From contig NZ_AP027292.1 in assembly GCF_030295765.1 (NCBI RefSeq), positions 1,674,001-1,738,000 on the forward strand: a DNA stretch of 64,000 nt, written 5' to 3'. Under the pieces are notes generated by a model. It had not been told where the DNA came from and did not search any database. It worked only from the letters and a program-made list of their open reading frames with translations. This DNA is from Neptuniibacter halophilus. Its GTDB lineage: Bacteria; Pseudomonadota; Gammaproteobacteria; Pseudomonadales; Balneatricaceae. Made by a program: the position numbers and the translations under genes. This document shows, one piece after another, positions 11,404 to 20,787 of this stretch (positions within the stretch are counted from its first letter, which is position 1; every line of letters begins with the position of its first letter).

Positions 11404-14400
11404 CTACTGATTAAACACCCGGTAACAATTTCGTCCGTTTCGTTTGGCTTTGTACATTGCTTCGTCAGCCTGTTTGATCAGTTCTTTTTCGCTGCTGCCA
11501 TCTGGGAAACTACTGATGCCTATACTCACACCAAATCGAATCGAGTGGTCTTCAATGACACGCTCATGGCTGAGGTGGTGAATGATCCGGTCTGCCAGCT
11601 TTTCTGCCCCCTTGGGCTTATCTAATGCGGTAGCGATGATCGCAAACTCGTCGCCACCCAGCCGGGCTATGATGTCTGTTTCACGGCAAAGTAATTTGAG
11701 GTCAGTGGCGAATCCCTGAAGCACAGCATCGCCAATGGGATGGCCATACTGATCATTGATCGCTTTGAAACCGTCCAGATCCAGCAGAATCAGAGCGAAT
11801 GGCTGGCCGTTGCGCTGCCCCAGCTTAAAGGTTTCGCTCAGGCGTTGATTAAAGTAAGCACGATTGGCCAGTCCGGTCAGCACATCTGTTTTCGCCAGAT
11901 GCTGAATTTCGGCTTCCCGTTGTTTTCGTGCACTGATGTCCGCTTCGGTTCCGCAGATGCGCAGCGGCTCCCCTTCGGGCCCTCTTTCGGTGACTTTGCC
12001 TCGATTCAGTACCCATACCCAATGTCCTTGTTTGTGGCGCATCCGGCACTCGATTTCATAGAAATCACGGCTGCCATCGAGGAGCTCTTTGAACTGAGCT
12101 TCTGATTCATGCAGATCCTGCGGGTGTATCAGCATATGCCACGTGCTAAGGGTAGTGGGTGCTAACTCCGCCAGCTCATAGCCAATGATCTCTGCCCAGC
12201 GCTGGTTAAAGATGATTTCGCTGGTGCTGATGTTCCACTCCCAGGTTCCCACATTGGTCCCCCAGATAATTTCGGAAAGGCGCTCTCTCTCAGATGCCAG
12301 CTCCTCGGCTACCTGTTTGAGCTGGGTTTCGTAACGTACCCGATCGGTTACATCGACAATAATGGAGTACAGCAGCGTGCTGTTTGCCAGCCTTACCGGG
12401 CCACTGTGAACTTCAACTTCCCTTACCTCACCCGATGCCAGCCGGTGCTTAAAGCGAACCTTATAGTGGTTCTGTTGCTTCGCTGTTTCTATTTCATCAC
12501 GCAGCTCACTGGGTGGCAGCATATTGATCTGTGACATCGGCATGTCGTTCAGTTCCGCTTTGCTGTAACCGTAGTATTCGCAGGCGGCATTGTTAGCGCT
12601 GACGATATGCCCGGAGGCCGCATCGATCAGTAGCTTGATCGCTGAGTTGTTCTCGAACATTTCACGGTAGACACGTTCCTGTTCTATCAGCTCTTCCTCG
12701 GCTTTTTTGCGAGCCGTAATATCCTGAACAATCCCAATCATGCGCACGGGTCTTCCCTCGGTATCAGGGATGACCTCGCCCTGTTCGATAACAATCTTTT
12801 CCTCACCGCTTTCCAGAACGAGCCGGTGTTCAATTTCATAAGGTGTCTGATGTGCCAGTGCTGCTTCAATGGCTACGGTTACCCGGGTTCGGTCTTCAGG
12901 ATGTATAGCGTCCAGAAATCCTTCATATGTGGCTTCATAATCCCGGCTGTCCCTGCCAAAGATTCTGTATATCTCTTCCGACCACCAGAGTTTTCCACTC
13001 TCGATTTCCCATTCCCAGTTACCTAAAGATGCCATCTTTTCGGCACGCCCGAATAAAGCATTCAGCTTGGTCAGGCTGTTTGTTCTGGCGATCACCTGAT
13101 GCTCTATTTCGAAGGTATGTCCGGCGACGATGACCATAAACCAGTTCAGCAGCCCGGCGATCACCAGACCGCAGATGATCATCAGGTGTACGCTCCAGGG
13201 CTGATAGAGGAAACTGCTGTTGCTCACCTGAATCAGAGACCAGCTCTGATCGCCTACACTGATTACGCTGTGCCTCAGCAAGGGGTATCGGCCTTGTACT
13301 TCTATCTCCTTCAGCGGTTCATCGCTCCAGGTATTACTGCCTTGTGTATAAAGCGCCTGTGCACCCGGTTCGGCCTCCGGGTCTAACAAGATGAGGCTGG
13401 TGTTGGGTACGGTTTTCCCGGCCAGAGCACTGGTTGCCAGGTTTCCAACGCGAAGAACGGCGGTGGCGTATCCCTTCATGCGACCGTTATCCGGATCGAA
13501 CACCGGCAGGAAGATCAGCACGCCTGCCTGGCTACTGTTCTCCTGAACCAGCCTGATGGGTCGGGTTACCACCTCATCCATTGTGGTTGCTGCGGTATCC
13601 AGTGCCTGCCTTCTGACTTCCTGTGAATATACGTCATACCCCAGCGCCTGCTTGTTTTGTTGTAAAGGTTCGATATAACTGACTACAACATGACGGTTGC
13701 CCCGGTTAGCGGCAATCAGTTCACCTTTCTCGTTTCGCTGAGTAACCCTGAACTCTATCCCCTCTTTTTGATACTGGCTCCGTAGCTTGTCTTCGAATGC
13801 GGCCAGCTCATTGTTGGTGAGATTGATATTCCATGACAGCCCATGCAGGTTCTTTTTGCGTATCAGAATGGGGGTTGTATAGGTTCGGAACTGCTCCGGC
13901 GTTAACGACTCATTGCTCAGTATCAGGCCTTTCAAACCGTACAATGTATCGATCGTTGCCTGCAGTTCAGCTTCTAATGCCAGCGCCAGCGTGTCGGCAT
14001 TTTTATTGAATTGTTCTGTCTGTTTACGTTGTTCAAATTTGGCAATGGCAATGGAGAACATGACAGTACAGCCGGCGATAACCAACAGACTGGAAATCAG
14101 ACTTTTCCGGTTGGGTACTTTAGCTTCTGAAAGTTTCGGGAATAGCGCCAGTAACCAGGGCGAGAGAACGATAATTCCTAAGGCGTCGCCGAGCCACCAG
14201 TTAAACCAGTTTGCTGCAAATTGATCGGTTTGAATGACGCCTGCCATTAGCAGTACAACACAGCTACTGCTCGCATTGATCAGACTGCTTATCAAACCCC
14301 CAATTAAACAGAAGTGCAGAACCTGATTGGGTTGGTGAAATGCGAAAGGAAAGCCAATTAGCCTGGAAACCAGTCTGGCGCCCACATAAGCCTGGAGTGC

Positions 14401-14673
14401 GGCGCCCGCAGCAATCAGAGCAGGTATCAGTAGTATCCAATCCCCTTCGCTGCCGCTGTTTGCTATATAGATGTTAACCAGAAACGAGCCTGCGAATATC
14501 CCCGGAAGTACCCGGGCTCCCCATATCAGGGCGGCGCATATAGCTAAGCCAGAGGCTGGCCAGATGATGGTTGCAAACCCGGGTGGTATTGCCATGAACT
14601 GGCCAGCCATACCCAACAGGAAATAACCACCTGCCACCAGTGTTGAGGTGGCTACAAGACTACTCTTCTTCAT
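11404..14673 (-). CDS. MASE1-CHASE-PAS(3)-GGDEF diguanylate cyclase
   Basis: This 1089-residue membrane protein probably makes cyclic-di-GMP in response to a periplasmic ligand. The N-terminal ~210 residues form a hydrophobic MASE1-type sensor. A CHASE domain follows (about 230-430) and then a further membrane segment near 500. Three PAS domains (about 520-900) have typical endings such as DITARKKAEEEL. The C-terminal GGDEF domain has an intact GGDEF motif at residues 1006-1010, with an RETD inhibitory-site motif upstream. Catalysis and feedback inhibition should therefore both be possible. It stands alone between the Cys-rich pair and gmhB, in a stretch where Pseudomonas relatives carry plsC. 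Confidence 0.9.
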   Translation of the reverse strand: MKKSSLVATSTLVAGGYFLLGMAGQFMAIPPGFATIIWPASGLAICAALIWGARVLPGIFAGSFLVNIYIANSGSEGDWILLIPALIAAGAALQAYVGARLVSRLIGFPFAFHQPNQVLHFCLIGGLISSLINASSSCVVLLMAGVIQTDQFAANWFNWWLGDALGIIVLSPWLLALFPKLSEAKVPNRKSLISSLLVIAGCTVMFSIAIAKFEQRKQTEQFNKNADTLALALEAELQATIDTLYGLKGLILSNESLTPEQFRTYTTPILIRKKNLHGLSWNINLTNNELAAFEDKLRSQYQKEGIEFRVTQRNEKGELIAANRGNRHVVVSYIEPLQQNKQALGYDVYSQEVRRQALDTAATTMDEVVTRPIRLVQENSSQAGVLIFLPVFDPDNGRMKGYATAVLRVGNLATSALAGKTVPNTSLILLDPEAEPGAQALYTQGSNTWSDEPLKEIEVQGRYPLLRHSVISVGDQSWSLIQVSNSSFLYQPWSVHLMIICGLVIAGLLNWFMVIVAGHTFEIEHQVIARTNSLTKLNALFGRAEKMASLGNWEWEIESGKLWWSEEIYRIFGRDSRDYEATYEGFLDAIHPEDRTRVTVAIEAALAHQTPYEIEHRLVLESGEEKIVIEQGEVIPDTEGRPVRMIGIVQDITARKKAEEELIEQERVYREMFENNSAIKLLIDAASGHIVSANNAACEYYGYSKAELNDMPMSQINMLPPSELRDEIETAKQQNHYKVRFKHRLASGEVREVEVHSGPVRLANSTLLYSIIVDVTDRVRYETQLKQVAEELASERERLSEIIWGTNVGTWEWNISTSEIIFNQRWAEIIGYELAELAPTTLSTWHMLIHPQDLHESEAQFKELLDGSRDFYEIECRMRHKQGHWVWVLNRGKVTERGPEGEPLRICGTEADISARKQREAEIQHLAKTDVLTGLANRAYFNQRLSETFKLGQRNGQPFALILLDLDGFKAINDQYGHPIGDAVLQGFATDLKLLCRETDIIARLGGDEFAIIATALDKPKGAEKLADRIIHHLSHERVIEDHSIRFGVSIGISSFPDGSSEKELIKQADEAMYKAKRNGRNCYRVFNQ

Positions 14674-14919
14674 AGTTCACTACGACGCTCTGGATATTTG
14701 CTCTTGCAGTATGACCTATCTACCTGAGCCTGAACAGGCAGCTTTTGGCCTATTTATGGTGGCTTTGATCTGACTCGTTTTTGCATCCGGGCGCCCTTCT
14801 CTATGTTGCTCGGCTCCACTATTTGTTGATCCTTCAGTAGTCATTCGCTGAGTGCTTGATCGCTCTTTTAACTCTGTCTCAGGTGGGTTGGTCTGTTTGT
14901 TCGACGAGGATGCCTTGAG

Positions 14920-14935
14920 TGTTTCACGTGAAACA
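14920..14935. promoter_or_regulatory. parS site (ParB-binding centromere), copy 1
   Basis: TGTTTCACGTGAAACA is an exact copy of the bacterial parS consensus. It is the centre of a longer perfect 32-bp palindrome spanning 14912-14943. The site lies about 10.8 kb from dnaA, the usual origin-proximal location. The parAB genes are not in this window. Confidence 0.93.
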
Positions 14936-14957
14936 CTCAAGGCTCTGGCGGGATTGT

Positions 14958-15512
14958 TCAGGGCAGGATTGAATCAGCAAATGTTTTCAGGTCTTCAAAA
15001 ATAAGCGTGCCATCCGGGAGCGCTTTATCTGAGTTGAGCGTTCTCATACCTTTGCCCGTTTTAACCAGTACAGGTTTGCAGTTAACCTTAGCGCCGGCCT
15101 GAAGGTCTCTCAGGCTATCACCTACCGCGAATACACCAGTAAGATCATTCAGACCAAAGCTCTTGGCGATTGAGTTGAACATGCCCGGCAGGGGTTTTCT
15201 GCAGTCGCACTTATCATCAGGTCCGTGCGGGCAGAAATGAATGCTATGTATCTCACCGCCCTGTTCATTGACCAGTGCCTCAAGCTTATGATGCATCTGT
15301 TCGAGTGTATCTTGTGTGAAATAGTTTCGTGCAAGGCCTGACTGATTGGTTGCAATGCAGATGCTATAGCCTGCTTTAGATAGCGCTGCTATAGCCTCTA
15401 TGCTACCGGGGATAGGAATCCATTCATCCAGTGATTTTACATACTCATCTGAATCCTGATTAATAACACCGTCCCGATCCAGAACGATCAATTTTAACTG
15501 TGGTTTGTTCAT
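14958..15512 (-). CDS. gmhB: D-glycero-beta-D-manno-heptose-1,7-bisphosphate 7-phosphatase
   Basis: GmhB is a HAD-family phosphatase in the ADP-heptose pathway for lipopolysaccharide core. The 184-residue protein has HAD motif I (LDRDGVIN), motif II (ATNQSGLAR), the zinc loop CPHGPDDKCDCRKP and motif IV (GDSLRDLQAG). I chose the ATG at 15512 because an AGG lies 8 bp upstream; in-frame ATGs at 15518 and 15527 have poorer ribosome sites. It lies downstream of glyQ-glyS, as in Pseudomonas, but a terminator and two parS sites isolate it, so it may have its own promoter. Confidence 0.92.
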   Translation of the reverse strand: MNKPQLKLIVLDRDGVINQDSDEYVKSLDEWIPIPGSIEAIAALSKAGYSICIATNQSGLARNYFTQDTLEQMHHKLEALVNEQGGEIHSIHFCPHGPDDKCDCRKPLPGMFNSIAKSFGLNDLTGVFAVGDSLRDLQAGAKVNCKPVLVKTGKGMRTLNSDKALPDGTLIFEDLKTFADSILP

Positions 15513-15541
15513 ATGCATTACCTGCATCTGTAGTCATATGA

Positions 15542-15557
15542 TGTTTCACGTGAAACA
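15542..15557. promoter_or_regulatory. parS site (ParB-binding centromere), copy 2
   Basis: A second exact TGTTTCACGTGAAACA, 622 bp from the first, on the other side of gmhB. It abuts the glyS terminator and lies just upstream of gmhB, so bound ParB could influence gmhB transcription. Confidence 0.93.
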
Positions 15558-15580
15558 AAAAAGCCGGCATTGAGCCGGCT
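15557..15580 (-). terminator. rho-independent terminator after glyS
   Basis: Read on the minus strand, the stem AGCCGGC / GCCGGCT with a 5-base loop is followed by six T residues, 26 bp after the glyS stop. The T-run touches the parS site. Confidence 0.88.
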
Positions 15581-15605
15581 TGAATATTGCGCTCGCAAGA
15601 ACGGT

Positions 15606-17654
15606 TTAGCCGAGCAGCGAGATGTCGGCAACGCCCAGGAAGAGTGAGCGGAGCTGAGAGAGCAACGCCAGACGATTGTTTTTCACTGCTTCGTCATCGG
15701 CCACGACCATAACTTGATCAAAGAAATCGTCAACAGAAGCTCGCAGAGCAGCCAGGGATTCAAGAGACTCCTGGTACTGACCGGCTGCGAAAAGCGGAGC
15801 AAGCTTAGTGCGCTGAGATTCGATCTCTGCGGCTAAGGCTTTTTCTGCAGGCTCTGCCAGCAGGCTGGTGTCGACCTCAGATACGCCTGAAACGCCCTGC
15901 TTGTTCAGGATGTTGGAAACACGCTTGTTGGCCGCAGCCAGTGCATCTGCTTCGGCCAGAGTGCGGAAGTGGTTAACCGCCTTAACGCGTCGATCAAAAT
16001 CCAGTGGGCGACTTGGTTTAAGTGCGAGGACAGAGAGGAACACTTCTGCATTGATGCCGGCGTCTTCATACCATGCGCGGAAACGCTCCAGCATGAACTC
16101 AAGCACTTTATCTTCGAGGCCATCACGGGCAGCAAGGCTGTTGTGATTATCAGCCGCGATAGAGAGAAGCTCGCGCAGATCAAGATCCAGATTGCGCTCA
16201 ACGATTATGCGCAGAACGCCCAGCGCTGCACGACGCAGTGCGAACGGGTCCTTGGAGCCTGTAGGTGGCTGGTTAATGCCAAACAGGCCTGTCAGGGTGT
16301 CCAGACGGTCAGCAATAGCGACCGCGATTCCCGGCGCAGTCTGAGGCAGTTCGTCACCTGCAAAGCGTGGCATGTACTGCTCGTTCTGTGCCAGTGCCAC
16401 ATCCTTGTCTTCACCATCATTCAGGGCGTAGTGATAACCCATCAGGCCCTGAAGGTCGGTGAACTCAAAGACCATGTCGGTCAGCAGGTCGGTTTTAGCG
16501 AGCAGGCCTGCCCGCTCAGCTTTGCTCTGGTCTTCGCCAAGCTTGTTGGCGATCTTACCGGCCAGTGAGCTGATGCGTGCGGCTTTGTCGTATACGGTGC
16601 CAAGGTCTTTCTGGAATACGACGGATTTAAGTTTCTCAACCCGGGATTCGAGCGTGGACTTCTTGTCGGTCTCGAAGAAGAATGCGGCATCAGACAGTCG
16701 TGGGCGGATAACCTTCTCGTTGCCTTCAATAACCTGCTGCGGATCTTTGGAAACGATGTTGCAGATCGTGGTGAAGTTAGGCAGCAGGTTTCCATTCTGG
16801 TCGAGGTGGTGGAAATACTTCTGGTGCTCCTTCATTGAAGAGACCAGTGCTTCGGCCGGCACTTCGAGGAAGCGCTCTTCGAAACGTCCGGTCAGGGCGA
16901 TTGGCCACTCATTCAGAGCGGTCACTTCATCCAGCAGATCTTCATCGATCTGGGCGGTGGCGTTGAGCTTGCGCCCCTCTTCCTCAACCTGTGACTTGAT
17001 CAGCGCTTTACGCGCATCATAGTCAGCCATCACCATGCCCGGGTTTTCCAGTCGGGAGTGGTATTCGGAAGGCGCAATCAGCTCAATGTCCTGATTGTAG
17101 TGGAAACGGTGGCCGCGGGTTTTACGGCCGGCTGTCAGGCCAAGGATCTCGCACTCGACTACTTCATCACCCAGCAGCATGACCAGCCAGTGAACCGGGC
17201 GAACGAACTCAACCCGGGATGCACCCCAGCGCATACGCTTAGGAATAGGCAATTTGTTCAGGGACTGCTCAACCAGAGATGGGAGCAGAGACGCCGTAGC
17301 TTTGCCCTCTTCCGTGGCGCGGAAGTTATAGTATTCGCCTTTATCTGTATCAATCTTTTCGAGCTGGTCCGCGCTGACACCGCAGGAGCGGGCAAAGCCC
17401 TCTACCGCTTTTTCAGGCGCTTTGACTGACGGGCCGCGTTTTTCAATGGCGCGATCAGCCTGTTTCTCATCCAGAGCGCTGATCAGTACGGCAAGGCGAC
17501 GAGGTGAGGCATAGTTTTTAACGTCACCGAACTCGATGCCCGCCTCTTTCAGACCAGAAGTAATGCCGTTGCTGAATGCTTCAGAAAGGGATTTCAGTGC
17601 TTTAGGTGGCAGCTCTTCGGTGCCCAGCTCAACGAGAAAATCATGTTGTGCCAT
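15606..17654 (-). CDS. glyS: glycyl-tRNA synthetase beta subunit
   Basis: This is the tRNA-binding beta chain of the bacterial alpha2-beta2 glycyl-tRNA synthetase. The 682-residue length is close to E. coli GlyS (689). It starts [20 protein letters not shown], the typical N-terminus, and contains KRMRWG and FVRPVHWL with the HD-type core and a C-terminal anticodon-binding-like region. Its ATG overlaps the glyQ stop (TAATG), so the subunits are translationally coupled. A terminator follows. Confidence 0.97.
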   Translation of the reverse strand: MAQHDFLVELGTEELPPKALKSLSEAFSNGITSGLKEAGIEFGDVKNYASPRRLAVLISALDEKQADRAIEKRGPSVKAPEKAVEGFARSCGVSADQLEKIDTDKGEYYNFRATEEGKATASLLPSLVEQSLNKLPIPKRMRWGASRVEFVRPVHWLVMLLGDEVVECEILGLTAGRKTRGHRFHYNQDIELIAPSEYHSRLENPGMVMADYDARKALIKSQVEEEGRKLNATAQIDEDLLDEVTALNEWPIALTGRFEERFLEVPAEALVSSMKEHQKYFHHLDQNGNLLPNFTTICNIVSKDPQQVIEGNEKVIRPRLSDAAFFFETDKKSTLESRVEKLKSVVFQKDLGTVYDKAARISSLAGKIANKLGEDQSKAERAGLLAKTDLLTDMVFEFTDLQGLMGYHYALNDGEDKDVALAQNEQYMPRFAGDELPQTAPGIAVAIADRLDTLTGLFGINQPPTGSKDPFALRRAALGVLRIIVERNLDLDLRELLSIAADNHNSLAARDGLEDKVLEFMLERFRAWYEDAGINAEVFLSVLALKPSRPLDFDRRVKAVNHFRTLAEADALAAANKRVSNILNKQGVSGVSEVDTSLLAEPAEKALAAEIESQRTKLAPLFAAGQYQESLESLAALRASVDDFFDQVMVVADDEAVKNNRLALLSQLRSLFLGVADISLLG

Positions 17655-18613
17655 TAGTTGTTCTCCTCGCAGTTAGCCAGAACTTCCTGACGGATCGCAT
17701 CGGTAGCCAGTGGGAAACCCAGTGCTTTACGGGCATTGAAGTAGGCGTGCGCTACTTCCCGGGCCAGCGTTCGTACGCGCAGGATATAGCGCTGACGTTC
17801 GGTGACGGAGATGGCGTGACGGGCATCCAGAAGGTTGAAGGTGTGTGATGCTTTCAGAACCTGCTCATAGGCAGGCAATGGTAGCGGCTTCTCCAGACTG
17901 AGTAGCTTGTTACATTCAGCTTCACAGTTGTCGAAGGTTTTGAACAGCTCTTCGACGTTAGCGTGTTCGAAGTTGAAGGTGGATTGCTCCACTTCATTCT
18001 GATGGAACACGTCGCCGTAGGTCACTGTGCTGCCATCCGGGTTTTTCGCCCAGATCAGGTCATAGACACTGTCAACGCTCTGCAGGTACATTGCGATACG
18101 TTCCAGACCGTATGTGATCTCGCCAGTCACCGGGTAGCATTCAAGGCCGCCGGCCTGCTGGAAATAGGTAAACTGGGTGACTTCCATGCCGTTCAGCCAG
18201 ACTTCCCAGCCAAGACCCCAGGCACCCAGTGTCGGAGACTCCCAGTTGTCCTCTACGAAACGAACGTCATGTACGCCAAGGTCTACGCCGATCCGTTCCA
18301 GTGAGCCCAGATAGAGTTCCTGAAAGTTCTCAGGAGAGGGCTTCAGAACGACCTGAAACTGGTAGTAGTGCTGCAGGCGGTTAGGGTTCTCGCCGTAGCG
18401 GCCATCGGTTGGACGGCGGCTTGGCTGCACGTAGGCAGAGCGCCAGTTTTCTGGTCCGATTGCGCGAAGGAAAGTTGCCGGATGGAAGGTGCCTGCACCT
18501 ACCTCCATGTCCAGTGGTTGTACGATCACACAACCCTGCTCTGCCCAGTATTCCTGCAGAGCAAGGATAAGCCCCTGAAATGTGCTTACGTCTGGGGTTG
18601 CCTTGTCAGTCAC
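17654..18613 (-). CDS. glyQ: glycyl-tRNA synthetase alpha subunit
   Basis: The alpha chain holds the class II catalytic core that makes glycyl-adenylate. The protein of about 319 residues contains [19 protein letters not shown], the long conserved block [15 protein letters not shown], and [10 protein letters not shown] near the C-terminus. I prefer the GTG at 18613, which has AAGG 8 bp upstream, over an in-frame GTG at 18622. A perfect TATAAT on the minus strand (18702-18707) may be the -10 of the glyQS promoter; no good -35 is visible. Confidence 0.95.
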   Translation of the reverse strand: MTDKATPDVSTFQGLILALQEYWAEQGCVIVQPLDMEVGAGTFHPATFLRAIGPENWRSAYVQPSRRPTDGRYGENPNRLQHYYQFQVVLKPSPENFQELYLGSLERIGVDLGVHDVRFVEDNWESPTLGAWGLGWEVWLNGMEVTQFTYFQQAGGLECYPVTGEITYGLERIAMYLQSVDSVYDLIWAKNPDGSTVTYGDVFHQNEVEQSTFNFEHANVEELFKTFDNCEAECNKLLSLEKPLPLPAYEQVLKASHTFNLLDARHAISVTERQRYILRVRTLAREVAHAYFNARKALGFPLATDAIRQEVLANCEENN

Positions 18614-18828
18614 AGAGTTCACCTTTTACATGAGTGCGCCAGAGAATTTCCTCCCTCTGGAGGGTTGGCGACACCGTATTAGCCTGAAAAATTAGCCGGC
18701 AATTATACAACAAAAAATGATCAGTCTGTGCCCGCTGGCGGGCTTAAAGGCGAGAAAAGGCGGGATAATTGCGGAAATTGAGGAGGAGGTCGGAATCCCG
18801 CCCCCTCCCGGATATGGGAATGACTGGA

Positions 18829-19275
18829 TCAGTAATCCAGACAGAGGTATTTCAGAGTCTCAATGACCTGTTCGGTGTTTTCTGCAACGGCATGTGCGCA
18901 GGCGTCGATCTCTTTGAGGGGGTGGGTCAGTTCCGGTGCGTGCTCGACAATCAGAGATTTGCCGTTGGCCACCGCAAAGCCCGCATCGAATGCTGCGTTC
19001 CACTGGCGGTATTTGTCGCCGAAACGAACAATCACAATATCAGCCCGTTTGATGGCGGTCATGTGACGAATGGTATTCATTTTGGCGGACTTGTGATCGG
19101 TCCAGAAGCTGGAATCCTCCGGGCCGAGAATGTCGCTGGCGCAGCCATCGCTGGAGTCGTGGTCGGTATTCGGGGTCAGAACATCAACCGGCAGGCCGTT
19201 TTCATTAATCGCTTTTTTGATTTTGTCGCGCCAGTCGCTGTGAATCTCGCCGGAAAGGTAAACAGTGTATCGCAT
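18829..19275 (-). CDS. ytoQ: YtoQ family protein
   Basis: The 148-residue protein begins MRYTVYLSGEIHSDWRDKI, characteristic of the YtoQ family. That family is related to nucleoside 2-deoxyribosyltransferase-like folds, with a conserved SGEIH start and a central RADIVIVRFGDKYRQWN block. The biochemical role of YtoQ is not established, so no reaction is assigned. It lies 47 bp downstream of trkH in the same direction and may be the last gene of the def-to-trkH transcript. Confidence 0.85.
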   Translation of the reverse strand: MRYTVYLSGEIHSDWRDKIKKAINENGLPVDVLTPNTDHDSSDGCASDILGPEDSSFWTDHKSAKMNTIRHMTAIKRADIVIVRFGDKYRQWNAAFDAGFAVANGKSLIVEHAPELTHPLKEIDACAHAVAENTEQVIETLKYLCLDY

Positions 19276-19322
19276 GATCAGGCTCTCAATAGTGTTTGTA
19301 TGGCGCGGGTCTGCTGCCCGCT

Positions 19323-20771
19323 TTAACGTTTCCAGAATGCCGGCGTGAAGAGTACCAGCAGAGTAAATACTTCAAGTCGACCGAGGAGCATGGCAAAACA
19401 GAGCACCCATTTGGCAGGATCGTTCAGGTTGCCGTAGTGCGCGGATACATCGCCCAGCCCCGGGCCGAGGTTGTTCAGGGTCGCCCCCACTGCTGACCAG
19501 GCTGTGACCTGATCCAGCCCGGTAGCCAGCAGGACGATCAGCATGATCACAAACACGATCAGGTAGACGGAGAAAAATCCCCAGACCGCTTCCAGAACTT
19601 TATCTGAAATCGGTTTGCGGCCGAGTTTAACCGGAATGATCGCATTGGGGTGGATCAGACGCTGAATCTCACGGTAGCCCTGTTTCAGGATCAGCAGTAC
19701 CCGGATTACCTTCATTCCGCCCCCGGTGGAGCCGGCGCAACCCCCGGCAAAGGCGGCAACAAACAGCAGAAATGGCAGCATAACCGGCCAGTGTGCGAAG
19801 TCTGCAGTGGCGAAGCCGGTGGTGGTGGCAATGGAAACGACCATAAACGCAGCTTTACGCAGTGACTCATCCGGTGGGTAGGTTTTGGTCAGGGTCAGCA
19901 CAATCAGGGCGATCAGAGTGATGCCTGCCAGCGTGCAGAGATAGAACTTAAATTCAGGGTCCTGCAGGTAGTGGAGCAACGTATGCTGCCGCCAGGCAAA
20001 GAAGTGCAGGCCGAAATTCACCGCGGAAATGGTCATAAAGAAGATGCAGATCAGCTCAATGGTTACTGAATCGAAATAACCGATACTGGCATCATGGGTG
20101 GAAAAGCCGCCAATCGCTACGGTGGAGAAACTGTGTCCGATCGCATCAAACAGGTCCATGCCTGCAAGCCAGTAACCTGCGGCACAGGCAATCGTCAGTG
20201 ACAGGTAGATATACCAGAGCGCTTTAGCGGTTTCAGTGATGCGCGGGGTCAGCTTGGAATCTTTAACCGGCCCCGGCGTTTCGGCGCGGTATAGCTGCAT
20301 ACCCCCGATGCCGAGCATCGGCAGAATGGCAACGGCGAGGACGATGATACCCATGCCGCCGAGCCATTGCAGTTGCTGGCGATAGAAGAGAATCGATTTT
20401 GGCAGGTAATCGATACCGGTAATCACCGTCGCACCGGTTGTGGTGAGGCCGGAAAGGGACTCGAACAAGGCGTCGATAAAGCTCAGATGGGGGTTGTCGG
20501 TGAGCATGAAAGGTAATGCCCCGAACAGGCCCAGAACGGACCAGAACAGCACGGTAATGAGGAAGCCGTCACGGGTACGCAGATCCTGCCGGACCCGGTA
20601 AACCGGTATCCAGATAAAGAAACCGGTCATCAGGGTAATCAGGAAGCCGGAGATGAACGCCAGCTCAGCGCCATCATCGTAGAAAAATGAGATGCCAAGA
20701 GGCGGCAGCATCGAGATGCTGAATATCATCAGCAGGATGCCCAGAATACGGAGAATGACTTTGTAATGCAT
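19323..20771 (-). CDS. trkH: Trk-type potassium uptake membrane protein
   Basis: TrkH/TrkI is the K+-conducting membrane subunit gated by cytosolic TrkA. The 482-residue protein is very hydrophobic. It has the repeated P-loop motifs expected of the family, for example LTTTGATVITGIDYLP, TVAIGGFSTHD, TTTGFATADF and GGCAGSTGGGMKVIRVL. It lies 16 bp downstream of trkA and forms one operon with it. Since trkA is frameshifted, this transporter may lack its full regulator in this strain, unless another trkA or correction exists. Confidence 0.95.
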   Translation of the reverse strand: MHYKVILRILGILLMIFSISMLPPLGISFFYDDGAELAFISGFLITLMTGFFIWIPVYRVRQDLRTRDGFLITVLFWSVLGLFGALPFMLTDNPHLSFIDALFESLSGLTTTGATVITGIDYLPKSILFYRQQLQWLGGMGIIVLAVAILPMLGIGGMQLYRAETPGPVKDSKLTPRITETAKALWYIYLSLTIACAAGYWLAGMDLFDAIGHSFSTVAIGGFSTHDASIGYFDSVTIELICIFFMTISAVNFGLHFFAWRQHTLLHYLQDPEFKFYLCTLAGITLIALIVLTLTKTYPPDESLRKAAFMVVSIATTTGFATADFAHWPVMLPFLLFVAAFAGGCAGSTGGGMKVIRVLLILKQGYREIQRLIHPNAIIPVKLGRKPISDKVLEAVWGFFSVYLIVFVIMLIVLLATGLDQVTAWSAVGATLNNLGPGLGDVSAHYGNLNDPAKWVLCFAMLLGRLEVFTLLVLFTPAFWKR

Positions 20772-20787
20772 CTACGCGCTTCCGCTG

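Noticed and set aside
14716..14940. Minus-strand frame of 74 codons between the GGDEF gene and gmhB
   Set aside because: It starts at a TTG inside the parS palindrome, has no ribosome site and has low-complexity, charged content without family resemblance.
14912..14943. Palindrome as a gmhB terminator
   Set aside because: Its centre is an exact parS site and no T-run follows on either strand, so ParB binding explains it better.
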